Part shown: positions 27,739 to 35,455 of the stretch, piece after piece
How the letters are laid out: each line of letters starts with the position of its first letter
Position numbering within the stretch: the first letter of the stretch is position 1
Source of the DNA: Stenotrophomonas sp. NA06056
GTDB lineage: Bacteria; Pseudomonadota; Gammaproteobacteria; Xanthomonadales; Xanthomonadaceae
Assembly: GCF_013364355.1 (NCBI RefSeq)
Contig: NZ_CP054931.1
Coordinates: 1,302,001-1,366,000 of the forward strand
DNA: 64,000 nt
Direction: 5' to 3'
Made by a program: the position numbers and the translations under genes
Notes under the pieces: generated by a model
Seen by the model: only the letters and a program-made list of their open reading frames with translations
What the model was told of the DNA's origin: nothing
Database searches by the model: none

Positions 27739-28281
27739 ATGGGCAAGGGACTCACTTGGCGCACCGTGGCGTGCACCCTGTTGCCGATGATGGCTGCCGC
27801 CGGCGGCGTGCAGGCGCAGAACTATGGCTACGATGATCGCTACGACGACCGTGGCGGCAGTGGCATCGTGCGCTGCGAATCGATCAAGAACCGCAGCAAC
27901 GAGTGCCGGCTGGACGGGCGCGCGCGCATGATCCGCCAGTTGTCAGGTTCCCCCTGTGTGGAAGGTGAGACCTGGGGCCAGTCCCGCTACGGTGTCTGGG
28001 TTACCCAGGGGTGCCGTGCCGAGTTCGTGGGTGAGTACCGGCGACCGGGCGGTGGCGGTGGCAACGGTTGGGGCGGAAGCCAGTGGGGCGGCGGCGGCCA
28101 GGTGATTGCCTGCCATTCCAATGACCGGCGGCAGCAGTACTGCGATGCACAGGTTCGTCGCGGTGTGCGTCTGGTACGGCAGGAATCGCGCAGTGCCTGC
28201 ATCGAAGGCCAGAGCTGGGGCTGGGACCGCCGTGGCATCTGGGTCAGCAATGGCTGCAGGGCCCAGTTCCAGGTGAACTGA
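27739..28281 (+). CDS. Secreted DUF3011 protein (copy 2)
   Basis: 180 aa with a signal peptide of about 27 residues (T-L-L-P-M-M-A-A-A-G-G-V-Q-A-Q). Two DUF3011 repeats with the W-G-Q/W-G-W-D and N/Q-G-C-R-A-x-F signatures are separated by a Gly/Trp-rich linker (G-G-G-G-G-N-G-W-G-G-S-Q-W-G-G-G-G). It is paralogous to the gene at 20984. I chose the ATG at 27739 with GGAGACGAGGG before it. It sits between the two small paralogues. Confidence 0.87.
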   Translation: MGKGLTWRTVACTLLPMMAAAGGVQAQNYGYDDRYDDRGGSGIVRCESIKNRSNECRLDGRARMIRQLSGSPCVEGETWGQSRYGVWVTQGCRAEFVGEYRRPGGGGGNGWGGSQWGGGGQVIACHSNDRRQQYCDAQVRRGVRLVRQESRSACIEGQSWGWDRRGIWVSNGCRAQFQVN

Positions 28282-28305
28282 GCGGCCGACGCAATCGGCT
28301 CAAGA

Positions 28306-28322
28306 TCAGAAAAATCTGATAG
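28306..28322 (+). promoter_or_regulatory. Shared palindrome upstream of the second 67-68 aa paralogue
   Basis: TCAGAAAAATCTGATAG, 134 bp before the start codon, with 6-bp arms (ATCAGA / TCTGAT) around AAAA. Compared with the motif at 27297, the G/C arm pair has become A/T, which keeps symmetry. Confidence 0.55.
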
Positions 28323-28455
28323 CGATCACACTTCTTTCCTCGTATTGTCGACTCCCGGGACGCCTTGCGCGTCCCGGTTCGCACTGGCGATTGTTGTCGC
28401 GCCTGGTGCGGTCATTCTCTCGTCGTCGATACGCTGTTCAAGGAGTGAGCACCGC

Positions 28456-28659
28456 ATGTTGATCCGACTGCAATGTGAGCAGCGCCAATGGCGCGTGCTG
28501 CACCCGGACAAGCCGGAACCGATCGAGTTCCGCGATGGTGTCCGTGCCTTCGATTTCGCCGAAACCCTGGCCCGCCTGCATTTCACCGATACCGGCCAGC
28601 GCGCCTCGGTGCGGGTCGAGTCCAGCGGTGCGTTTGTCGAGGCGATCAGCTACGGCTGA
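28456..28659 (+). CDS. Small protein of unknown function (paralogue 2)
   Basis: 67 aa, starting M-L-I-R-L-Q-C-E-Q-R-Q-W-R-V-L-H. Paralogue of the gene at 27402. AAGGAG 11 nt upstream and ATG at 28456 give the start. The paralogue pair flanks the DUF3011 gene, suggesting a local duplication. Function unknown. Confidence 0.75.
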   Translation: MLIRLQCEQRQWRVLHPDKPEPIEFRDGVRAFDFAETLARLHFTDTGQRASVRVESSGAFVEAISYG

Positions 28660-28687
28660 GTAGGCCGATTGCAGGCAGGGGGCGCGG

Positions 28688-28936
28688 CATCCACGCATGG
28701 CGTGGATCTACTTCTGCACCACCAGCACCCTGGTAGATCCACGCCATGCGTGGATGTATTTCTGCACCACCAGCTCTCTTGTAGATCCACGCCATGCGTG
28801 GATGTATTTCTGCGCCACCAGCACTCTTGTAGATCCACGCCATGCGTGGATGTATTTCTGCGCCACCAGCACTCTTGTAGATCCACGCCATGCGTGGATG
28901 AGGGGCCCGGGGAGCCACGCATGCCGTGGCTGCCTC
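28688..28936. repeat. Tandem SMAG-REP array, 48-bp period
   Basis: Four direct copies of a 24-nt GTAG palindrome (GTAGATCCACGCC / GCGTGGATG) begin at 28733, 28781, 28829 and 28877, exactly 48 bp apart, with near-identical 24-nt spacers. One inverted copy lies at 28688-28711 and a related palindrome (AGCCACGCATGCCGTGGCT) at 28913-28931. It fills the gap between the convergent 67-aa gene and dxs. It forms several long open frames by chance that should not be taken as genes. Confidence 0.9.
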
Positions 28937-28953
28937 ATACCCCTGCAGGGTTC

Positions 28954-30864
28954 TCAGCCCGCCGCGCTCAGCGGCGGATTGCCAGCAGCCAGTTGCGGCC
29001 AGCGCTTGAGCAGGGCCGCGCGGATGCCGGCCGCATCGATGCCAGCTTCGGCCAGCAGGTCCTCGCGGCTGGCGTGATGCTGGTAGCTGTCGGGCAGGCC
29101 CAGGTGCAGGATCGGGCGCAGCACGTCCTCGGCATTGAGCAGTTCGGCCACGGCCGAACCGGCGCCGCCCGCCACCACGTTGTCTTCGATCGTCACCAGT
29201 GCCTCGTGCTGGTTGGCCATGGCCAGTACCAGCTCGCGATCCAGTGGCTTGATGAAACGCATGTTGACCACGCTCAGGCCCAGTTCGCGACCCACCTGTT
29301 CGGCGGCGGTGACGGTGCTGCCGAAGGCGAGCAGGGCGACGCGGCTGCCCTGCAGGCGCAGCTCGCCCTTGCCGATCGGCAGGGTCGACAGGTCGCTGCC
29401 GGCATCCACGCCGGTGCCGCTGCCACGCGGGTAACGCACCGCCGCCGGGCCGGGGTGCTGCAGGCCGGTGCTGAGCATCTGCCGGCACTCGGCCTCGTTG
29501 GACGGGGCCATCACCACCATGTTCGGTACGCAGCGCAGGAAGCTGAGGTCGAGGTTGCCGGCGTGGGTTGCGCCATCCGGGCCGACGACGCCGGCGCGGT
29601 CGATCGCAAACAGCACATCCAGGTCCTGGATGGCCACATCGTGCACCAACTGGTCGTACGCGCGCTGCAGGAAGGTGGAATAGATCGCCACCACCGGCTT
29701 GCCACCCTGCGTGGCCATGCCTGCGGCCAGGGTCACCGCGTGCTGCTCGGCGATGGCCACATCGAAGTAGCGCTGCGGATACTCCTTGCTGAAGCGCACC
29801 AGGCCGGAGCCTTCGCGCATCGCCGGGGTGATGCCATACAGGCGCGGCTCGGCTGCGGCGGCGTCACACAGCCAGTCGCCAAACACGTCGGTATAGGTCG
29901 GCTTCTTCGCGCCGGTCTTGGCCACCAGGCCCTTGTCCGGATCGAACGGGCCCACCGCGTGGTAACCGATCTGGTCACCTTCGGCCGGCTCGTAGCCCTT
30001 GCCCTTGGTGGTCATGACATGCAGCAGCTTCGGACCCTTGGAGGCACGCAACGTCTTCAGCGCGGACAGCAGCGCTGGCAGGTCATGGCCGTCGATCGGG
30101 CCGGTGTAGTGGAAGCCCATTTCCTCGAACATCGTGGACGGCACGAACATGCCCTTCCAGTGTTCTTCCCAGCGCTTCACGAAGCGCGCGGGATTGTTCT
30201 TCTTGTCGCCGAGGATCTTCTTGCCGCCTTCGCGCAGCGCATTGAGCGTGCGGCTGCCGGTGGCGCGGCCGAGCATCTTGGTCAGCCCGCCCACCGCCTC
30301 GGAGATCGACATGTTGTTGTCGTTGAGGATCACCAGCAGGTTCGGTTCCGGTTCCATGCCGCCGGCGTGCATCAGTGCTTCGAAAGCCATGCCGGCGGTC
30401 ATCGCACCATCGCCGATCACGGCCACGACCTTGCGATCGTCACCTTCGGTCTGGCGCGCGATGGCCATGCCCAGCGCTGCCGAAATCGAGGTCGAGGAGT
30501 GGCCGACGCCGAAGGTGTCGTATTCGCTTTCCTCGCGCTTGGGGAACGGCGCAACGCCATCCTTCTGCTTGACGGTGTGGATCTCGTCGCGGCGACCCGT
30601 GAGGATCTTGTGCGGGTACGTCTGGTGCCCGACGTCCCAGACCAGCTGGTCGACCGGGGTCTGGTACAGGTAGTGCAGGGCCACGGTGAGCTCGATCACG
30701 CCCAGGCCGGCGGCGAAGTGGCCGCCGCTTTTGCCAACCGATTCGATCAGGTAGGCACGCAGTTCATCGGCAACCGCCGTCAGTTCGGATTCGTCGAACG
30801 TGCGCAGGTCATCCGGTGTCTGGATGCGCGCAAGGCGGGGATAGCGGGCAGAGTCGATCATCAT
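28954..30864 (-). CDS. dxs: 1-deoxy-D-xylulose-5-phosphate synthase
   Basis: 636 aa. A thiamine-diphosphate enzyme that condenses pyruvate and glyceraldehyde 3-phosphate in the first step of the MEP isoprenoid pathway. The G-D-G-A-M-T-A-G-M motif near residue 150 begins the ThDP/Mg2+ site, completed by N-D-N further on. The central transketolase domain has A-E-Q-H-A-V-T-L with the catalytic Glu, and the C-terminal domain includes [10 protein letters not shown]. Two adjacent ATGs (30864, 30861) are possible. It stands alone rather than with ispA or xseB. Confidence 0.97.
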   Translation of the reverse strand: MMIDSARYPRLARIQTPDDLRTFDESELTAVADELRAYLIESVGKSGGHFAAGLGVIELTVALHYLYQTPVDQLVWDVGHQTYPHKILTGRRDEIHTVKQKDGVAPFPKREESEYDTFGVGHSSTSISAALGMAIARQTEGDDRKVVAVIGDGAMTAGMAFEALMHAGGMEPEPNLLVILNDNNMSISEAVGGLTKMLGRATGSRTLNALREGGKKILGDKKNNPARFVKRWEEHWKGMFVPSTMFEEMGFHYTGPIDGHDLPALLSALKTLRASKGPKLLHVMTTKGKGYEPAEGDQIGYHAVGPFDPDKGLVAKTGAKKPTYTDVFGDWLCDAAAAEPRLYGITPAMREGSGLVRFSKEYPQRYFDVAIAEQHAVTLAAGMATQGGKPVVAIYSTFLQRAYDQLVHDVAIQDLDVLFAIDRAGVVGPDGATHAGNLDLSFLRCVPNMVVMAPSNEAECRQMLSTGLQHPGPAAVRYPRGSGTGVDAGSDLSTLPIGKGELRLQGSRVALLAFGSTVTAAEQVGRELGLSVVNMRFIKPLDRELVLAMANQHEALVTIEDNVVAGGAGSAVAELLNAEDVLRPILHLGLPDSYQHHASREDLLAEAGIDAAGIRAALLKRWPQLAAGNPPLSAAG

Positions 30865-30966
30865 GTTCGCACTTGTTCTGAACGCCCATTTTCGCCCTCA
30901 AACGGGGGTGGGGCAAGCAAACGCCGCCGTCCGTGACAGGACGGTGAGGGTTGCAATTCCAGGTGT

Positions 30967-31632
30967 TCAGGTGCAGAGCTTGGAACGCTTGGGCAGCTGG
31001 GCCCTCAGGAAGGCCATCTGGTCGGCCAGGATGTTGCGGTTGGACAGGATCAGGTGCTCGATCCAGCTCGGCCGGTAGGGCACCGCCAGCAGCGGCATGC
31101 CCGCCTGTTGCGGGGTGCGGTCGCTCTTGCGCGAATTGCAGTGGAAGCAGGCGGTGACGACGTTTTCCCAGGTATCCAGGCCGCCTTTGGACAAGGGCAT
31201 GACGTGGTCGCGGGTGAGGGTCGGGCGTCCGAACTGCTGGCCGCAGTAAAGGCAGAGATGGGCATCGCGGGCGAACAGGGCCGGGTTGGTCAGGTTCGGC
31301 GTCGGGTCCAGCGCACGTGAGCGGGCATGGCCGCGCGCAGCGATGATCGGGTGCAGGTCCATCCCGCTCTGCATGCCACTGCGACGATTGGTCCCACCAT
31401 GGATGTGCAGGCAGGGATCGCCGAGGGTCCAGGCGACGGCATCGCGGGCGTAGAGGCAGGCGGCGTCCTGCCAGGTGATCCAATCCAGGACCCGCCCGTG
31501 ACCATCAAGTGAGAGCAACCGGACCGTGCCGGGGCGATGCAGCGTCGTGGCGTTGGGCGATGCTTCGGCGCCCGGAGCAGAAAACGGAGCTCCGGCTTCG
31601 ATCAGACCCAAGCGTGTAGTGTCTGTCTCCAT
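30967..31632 (-). CDS. HNH endonuclease family protein
   Basis: 221 aa. The HNH domain lies at about 128-180: C-L-Y-C-G ... L-T-R-D-H-V-M-P-L-S-K-G-G ... W-E-N-V-V-T-A-C-F-H-C-N, with two Cys pairs as zinc ligands and the His residues of the active site. The N-terminal 120 residues contain D-G-H-G-R-V-L-D-W-I-T-W-Q-D-A-A. HNH proteins of this type are widespread chromosomal genes and the target is unknown. Its start codon is 16 bp from a perfect 28-bp inverted repeat. Confidence 0.9.
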   Translation of the reverse strand: METDTTRLGLIEAGAPFSAPGAEASPNATTLHRPGTVRLLSLDGHGRVLDWITWQDAACLYARDAVAWTLGDPCLHIHGGTNRRSGMQSGMDLHPIIAARGHARSRALDPTPNLTNPALFARDAHLCLYCGQQFGRPTLTRDHVMPLSKGGLDTWENVVTACFHCNSRKSDRTPQQAGMPLLAVPYRPSWIEHLILSNRNILADQMAFLRAQLPKRSKLCT

Positions 31633-31648
31633 CGGGAAAACAGCTTAT

Positions 31649-31711
31649 ACCTGAATTGTTGCGTTTTGGGTATCGCGACTTGGGCGATACCCAAAACGCA
31701 ACAATTCAGGT
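31649..31711. repeat. Perfect 28-bp inverted repeat upstream of the HNH gene
   Basis: Arms at 31649-31676 and 31684-31711 are exact reverse complements over 28 nt, around a 7-nt loop (GACTTGG). Arms contain TTGTTGCG-TTTTGGGTATCGC-like sequence and are AT-richer than the neighbourhood. The HNH gene starts 16 bp to its left. It lacks the GTAG head of the local REPs. It may be a terminator for the long minus-strand transcript, a mobile-element remnant, or an operator for the nuclease gene. Confidence 0.9.
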
Positions 31712-31746
31712 CCGCGCATTCTTCCTAATCCCCGCGCCTTCGGCGC

Positions 31747-31773
31747 GCCCCCTTTAACAAAAGGGGGCTTTTC
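31747..31773 (+). terminator. Orphan terminator-like hairpin
   Basis: A 9-bp stem (GCCCCCTTT / AAAGGGGGC) with AACA loop and TTTT on the plus-strand side. There is no plus-strand gene upstream of it, which makes its role unclear. Confidence 0.55.
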
Positions 31774-31796
31774 TCCAGATGGATTTCGGTGGTTTC

Positions 31797-31844
31797 CATC
31801 CACGCGTGGCGTGGATCTACGTGTCGACCAAGGTCGACACCTAC
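31797..31844. repeat. Two abutting REP palindromes flanking structured element A
   Basis: CATCCACGC / GCGTGGATCTAC (31797-31820) is directly followed by GTGTCGACC / GGTCGACACCTAC (31821-31844). The same pair, in the other orientation, lies beside element C at about 53128-53167, so this REP pair travels with the structured elements. Confidence 0.8.
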
Positions 31845-31874
31845 CAACAGCCGCGGGGAGTTGTCGAGGGGCGG

Positions 31875-31968
31875 GGCGGTGTGGGTTGGCAGGACCGTTG
31901 GCGCCATGGATGGCGCCATCGAGCCCCCAAGGATGGGTTTACGGCGTGTCCTGCCAGCCCACACCGCC
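31875..31968 (+). repeat. Structured element copy A
   Basis: Outer 21-bp stem (31875-31895 with 31948-31968; perfect except one G-U in the plus-strand RNA). Inside: a 3-nt spacer, an 8-bp hairpin TGGCGCCA-TGGA-TGGCGCCA (31899-31918), and a 29-nt segment with a small CCCA-AGGA-TGGG hairpin and TTTACGGCG. The GTTGCT hexamer run (31993-32012) and a GTAG palindrome (32018-32041) follow. The 434-bp gap 31633-32066 has no credible gene. Copies B and C share the architecture. Confidence 0.85.
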
Positions 31969-32017
31969 ACGCCATCCCGCAGAAAACCAGCCGTTGCTGT
32001 TGCTGTTGCTGTCGCGG

Positions 32018-32041
32018 GTGCCGGCCAGCGGCCGGCACTAC
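32018..32041 (-). repeat. SMAG-type REP palindrome after element A
   Basis: GTAGTGCCGGCC / GGCCGGCAC on the minus strand, beside the stop codon of the acyl-CoA dehydrogenase gene. The same palindrome lies in element C's tail (about 52899-52922). Confidence 0.75.
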
Positions 32042-32066
32042 CGCGGGTGCCGGGCGGCAGCCCGGC

Positions 32067-33857
32067 TCAGGCGCCGAAGCGTTCGTCGTCCATTGCCATC
32101 AGCGATGCGGCACCGGCCTGAATGGCGGCGGCGTGGCCGAGGGTGCGTGGCAACACGCGGGCGAAGTAGAAACGTGCGGTCTCGCGCTTGCCCTGGGCGA
32201 ATGCTGCGCCGTGTGCGCTGGCATCGGCGGCGGCAACGCTGCGCGCCCACCAGTAAGCCAGCACCACATAACCCGAGTAGAACAGGTAGTCGTAGCTGGC
32301 TGCGCCCAGTTCGTCCGGGTTGGCGGCCGAACGCTGCAGCACATCCATCGTCAGCTTGCCCCACTCGGCGGCCTTGGCGCGCAGCGGGCCGATGAACTCG
32401 GCCAGGCTTTCGTTGCCTTCATTCGCCTTGGCGAACGCTTCGATCTCGGCCAGCATCAGCTTCAGGCCAGCGCCTTGGCTGGACGCGGTCTTGCGGCCGA
32501 TCAGGTCCAGCGCCTGGATGCCGGTGGTGCCTTCATACAGTGTGGTGATGCGCGCATCGCGGGCCAGCTGTTCCATGCCGTGCTCGCGGATGTAGCCGTG
32601 ACCACCGAAACACTGCAGGGCGTTGTAGGTGTTCTCGATGCCCCATTCGGTCTGGCAGGCCTTCGAGATCGGGGTCAGGAAGCTCACCAGGGTGTCAGCG
32701 CGCTCACGCTCGCCGGCATCTTCTGCATGGTGCGCGACGTCGATCAGGGTGGCGGCATGCAGGGCCAGCAGGCGGCTGCCTTCCACCAGCGACTTGATGG
32801 TCAGCAGCATGCGGCGTACGTCCGGATGCACCAGGATCGGGTCGGCCGGCTTGTCCGGGAACTTGGCGCCGCTGAGCGAACGCGACTGCAGGCGCTCACG
32901 GCTGTACTTCAGCGCGTTCTGATAGGCGCGTTCGGACAGGCCGATGCCCTGCAGCCCCACGCCCAGGCGTGCAGTGTTCATCATGGTGAACATCGCCTGC
33001 AGACCCTTGTGCGGCTGGCCGACCAGGTAGCCCTGCGCGCCGTCGAAATTCATCACGCAGGTGACCGAGCCCTTGATGCCCATCTTGTGTTCGATGGAGC
33101 CACAACGCAGCGCGTTGCGCTCACCGACGTTGCCGTCGCGGTCGACCTTGAACTTCGGGGTGACGAACAGCGAGATGCCCTTGGCGCCCGGCGGAGCATC
33201 GGGCAGCTTGGCCAGTACCAGGTGCACGATGTTGCCGGTCAGGTCGTGCTCGCCGGCGGTGATGAAGATCTTGGTGCCGGTGATCGAATAGCTGCCATCG
33301 GCATTCGGCTCGGCCTTGGTCTTGAGCAGGCCCAGGTCGGTGCCGCAATGTGGTTCGGTCAGGCACATGGTGCCGGTCCAGCGGCCTTCGATCAGGGGCT
33401 TCAGGAACGCCTCGTGCTGCCAGGCTTCACCGTGCTGCTTCAGCGCTTCGATCGCGCCGTGCGACAGCAGCGGGAAGTTGCCCCAGGCCAGATTTGCAGC
33501 GTTGATCATCTCGTTCAGCGGCACGCCCAGGGTATGCGGCAGGCCCTGGCCGCCCAGTTCCGGTGACGCGGTCAGGCCGGTCCAGCCGCCATCGACGAAC
33601 TGGTCGTAGGCCTGCTTGAAGCCGGGCGGGGTGGTCACTTCGCCACTGGCCTGGTCGAGCACGCAGCCGATTTCGTCACCCACGCTGTTGAGCGGGGCCA
33701 GCACGCTGGCGCTGAAGCGGCCGGCTTCTTCCAGCACAGCATCGACGACATCGGCGGTGGCGTCGGTGAAGCCCAGGCGGGCGAACAGCGGCTCGACCTT
33801 CAGCACGTCGTGCAGGCCGAAACGAAGGTCGGAAAGCGGGGCGGTGTAGCTGCTCAT
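32067..33857 (-). CDS. Acyl-CoA dehydrogenase with C-terminal extension
   Basis: 596 aa, a long FAD-dependent dehydrogenase (PF02770-type core plus C-terminal domain, as in DmdC/FadE5-like proteins). M-C-L-T-E-P-H-C-G-T-D and the F-V-T-P-K-F-K-V-x-R-D-G segment are intact. The C-terminal part has I-E-N-T-Y-N-A-L-Q-C-F-G-G-H-G-Y with the flavin-contacting region, followed by a helical tail. It oxidises acyl-CoA in fatty-acid or related catabolism. The gene stands alone between repeats and a lipoprotein gene. Confidence 0.93.
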   Translation of the reverse strand: MSSYTAPLSDLRFGLHDVLKVEPLFARLGFTDATADVVDAVLEEAGRFSASVLAPLNSVGDEIGCVLDQASGEVTTPPGFKQAYDQFVDGGWTGLTASPELGGQGLPHTLGVPLNEMINAANLAWGNFPLLSHGAIEALKQHGEAWQHEAFLKPLIEGRWTGTMCLTEPHCGTDLGLLKTKAEPNADGSYSITGTKIFITAGEHDLTGNIVHLVLAKLPDAPPGAKGISLFVTPKFKVDRDGNVGERNALRCGSIEHKMGIKGSVTCVMNFDGAQGYLVGQPHKGLQAMFTMMNTARLGVGLQGIGLSERAYQNALKYSRERLQSRSLSGAKFPDKPADPILVHPDVRRMLLTIKSLVEGSRLLALHAATLIDVAHHAEDAGERERADTLVSFLTPISKACQTEWGIENTYNALQCFGGHGYIREHGMEQLARDARITTLYEGTTGIQALDLIGRKTASSQGAGLKLMLAEIEAFAKANEGNESLAEFIGPLRAKAAEWGKLTMDVLQRSAANPDELGAASYDYLFYSGYVVLAYWWARSVAAADASAHGAAFAQGKRETARFYFARVLPRTLGHAAAIQAGAASLMAMDDERFGA

Positions 33858-33921
33858 CGGTGCGTCTCGATTTGATCAGTAACAGGGGAGCGGCGCGATG
33901 CGTCGCGGCGGAAAGCGGAAA

Positions 33922-34398
33922 TCAGCGCAGCACGCCGGGCAGGCCCGGGGCCTGGTTGAGCGTGCTGCGGCTGTTGATATCGAAGGTGCGCTGCTTCTTC
34001 TCCTGCGGCGTGGCCGACACCGTGCCCTTCAGGCTATAGGCGAGGGTGCGGTTGCTGGCCAGTGCGTCGGCGATCACCAGGCGCGCGGCCGGGCTGGGTT
34101 TGAAGTTGACGTTGATGACATCGGCGGAGACGCCACCGATGGAGATTCCGGGCTTGGCCGACAGGGGGCCGGCCTCGGTGTCGCCGATGGCCAAGGTCAG
34201 CGCCACGTCGTCGAAACTCATCGGCATCGAACTGTAGTTCTGCAGACGCAGGGCGATGGTCCAGTCACCGTTGGCCTGCACAGTCAATTGCTGCAGGCTC
34301 GCAGCCGGTTCCGAAACACGCTTGACGATGCCATCGCCGCAAGCGACCAGGGCCAGGGTACACAGGACGATCAAGACGGTACGGAAGCGGTGGAGCAT
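33922..34398 (-). CDS. LEA/WHy-type lipoprotein
   Basis: 158 aa. The signal peptide ends in the lipobox L-V-A-C (Cys21 region of M-L-H-R-F-R-T-V-L-I-V-L-C-T-L-A-L-V-A-C). The mature part matches the beta-sandwich pattern of LEA type-2/WHy domain proteins (L-R-L-Q-N-Y-S-S-M-P-M-S-F-D-D-V-A-L). The ATG at 34398 starts the signal peptide; an earlier in-frame start at 34437 would bury it. Probable periplasmic or envelope role, function unproven. Confidence 0.8.
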   Translation of the reverse strand: MLHRFRTVLIVLCTLALVACGDGIVKRVSEPAASLQQLTVQANGDWTIALRLQNYSSMPMSFDDVALTLAIGDTEAGPLSAKPGISIGGVSADVINVNFKPSPAARLVIADALASNRTLAYSLKGTVSATPQEKKQRTFDINSRSTLNQAPGLPGVLR

Positions 34399-34561
34399 GG
34401 GCGCAGGTCCTCTGAAGGCGGTGCGTGGAATAAGCATACTACGGCGTATGGTTGAATGGGGCGCGTGCGGCGACCGGCCACAGAGGGTAGCGCGTGAAGA
34501 TGTACGCGAGGCGTGCGCGATGCCGGATTGCGGACGTGGCGTGCGCCGGTTGGGCGGCGCC

Positions 34562-35113
34562 TCAGTTGGCGGGTGTGTCGCGCAGGGGCGCCATCATGCG
34601 CAGCGGTGCGAGGTCGTAGCCCATCGCTTCGGCCTTGGCCTTGAGCTGGTCGAACAGGGCGCGGTCCATCTCCGGCAGGCGCGCGAGGATCCACAGATAC
34701 TTGTGGTCGGGTTCACCGACCATCGCCCACTGGTAGTCCGGGTCCAGCGCGATCACCCAGTAGTCGGCCCAGACCAGCGGCACCCAGCTCAGCCAGTCGG
34801 GAACGAAGCGCACCTGCAGTTGCCCGGGCTGTCCGGCAACGGGCCGCGCCACACCCTCGGCGACAATCCGCTCGCCATCCGCCTTGCGGCAGGCATTGGT
34901 GACGCTGATGCGGCCATCGCGGCGCAGCCCATAGTTGGCGGTGATTTCGCCCACGCACTGCTTCTGGAACGACACCGGCAGATGGGCGATCTCGTGCCAC
35001 TGGCCGGCGTAGCGATCAATGTCCAGTTCGCTGACAGCACGCACCGGCTCGGCAGCGAGGGCCGGCGCGGCGAAAAGCAGCAGGCAGGCGAGCAGGGCAG
35101 GGCGCAGGTGCAT
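34562..35113 (-). CDS. Bacterial lipocalin (Blc-like)
   Basis: 183 aa with a signal peptide of about 21 residues ending A-L-A-A, but without a lipobox Cys at the cleavage site. The lipocalin motif D-I-D-R-Y-A-G-Q-W-H-E-I-A at about 31-43, N-Y-G, V-P-D-W-L-S-W and a late W-I-L-A-R-L-P segment fit Blc. It probably binds lysophospholipids or fatty acids in the periplasm. E. coli Blc is a lipoprotein; this one seems soluble. Confidence 0.9.
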   Translation of the reverse strand: MHLRPALLACLLLFAAPALAAEPVRAVSELDIDRYAGQWHEIAHLPVSFQKQCVGEITANYGLRRDGRISVTNACRKADGERIVAEGVARPVAGQPGQLQVRFVPDWLSWVPLVWADYWVIALDPDYQWAMVGEPDHKYLWILARLPEMDRALFDQLKAKAEAMGYDLAPLRMMAPLRDTPAN

Positions 35114-35189
35114 GGGTCGGCTCCGGGCAGAATCTGGAGCGTAGGTTGCGCGGCACGCGCAGGTGTAAATGTTTCGTCAACCGGGAGGG

Positions 35190-35213
35190 GTAGATCCACG
35201 CCATGTGTGGATG
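35190..35213 (+). repeat. SMAG-type REP palindrome
   Basis: GTAGATCCACGCC / GTGTGGATG, the same sequence class as the tandem array at 28.7 kb, between the lipocalin start region and the tRNA-Phe terminator. Confidence 0.8.
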
Positions 35214-35226
35214 GCAAACCGCAGAC

Positions 35227-35256
35227 AAAAAAAGACCTGCATTCCTGCAGGTCTTT
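35227..35256 (-). terminator. Terminator after the downstream tRNA-Phe
   Basis: An 11-bp stem (AAAGACCTGCA / TGCAGGTCTTT) with GGAA loop read on the minus strand, followed by a T-run. It is the near-identical sister of the terminator at 35343-35373. Confidence 0.88.
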
Positions 35257-35261
35257 GAACA

Positions 35262-35337
35262 TGGTGGCCGAGGACGGAATCGAACCGCCGACACGGGGAT
35301 TTTCAATCCCCTGCTCTACCAACTGAGCTACTCGGCC
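35262..35337 (-). tRNA. tRNA-Phe (GAA), copy 2
   Basis: 76 nt on the minus strand with acceptor GGCCGAG, anticodon loop TTGAAAA giving GAA, T-loop GTTCGATTC and encoded CCA. Sequence is the same as the copy at 35380-35455, which lies 118 bp upstream. Each copy has its own terminator. Confidence 0.97.
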
Positions 35338-35342
35338 ATGTA

Positions 35343-35373
35343 GAAAAAAAAGACCTGCATTTCTGCAGGTCTT
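35343..35373 (-). terminator. Terminator between the two tRNA-Phe genes
   Basis: A 9-bp stem (AGACCTGCA / TGCAGGTCT) followed by eight T's on the minus strand. It lies after the first tRNA-Phe and before the second, so the second copy depends on read-through or has its own unseen promoter. Confidence 0.85.
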
Positions 35374-35379
35374 CGAAAG

Positions 35380-35455
35380 TGGTGGCCGAGGACGGAATCG
35401 AACCGCCGACACGGGGATTTTCAATCCCCTGCTCTACCAACTGAGCTACTCGGCC
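35380..35455 (-). tRNA. tRNA-Phe (GAA), copy 1
   Basis: 76 nt on the minus strand, identical in structure to copy 2 (GGCCGAG acceptor, GAA anticodon, CCA encoded). It is nearest to the promoter at 35495-35523. Confidence 0.97.

Noticed and set aside
28733..28900. Possible CRISPR array with 48-bp period
   Set aside because: The repeats are palindromes and the spacers are almost identical to each other, unlike CRISPR spacers. There are no cas genes.
28669..30936. A 755-codon plus-strand frame through the REP array and dxs
   Set aside because: It starts inside the REP array and is antisense to dxs, a clear MEP-pathway gene.
31779..33566. A 595-codon plus-strand frame antisense to acyl-CoA dehydrogenase
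   Set aside because: Opposite strand is a full-length, motif-bearing gene; the first part is repeat sequence.
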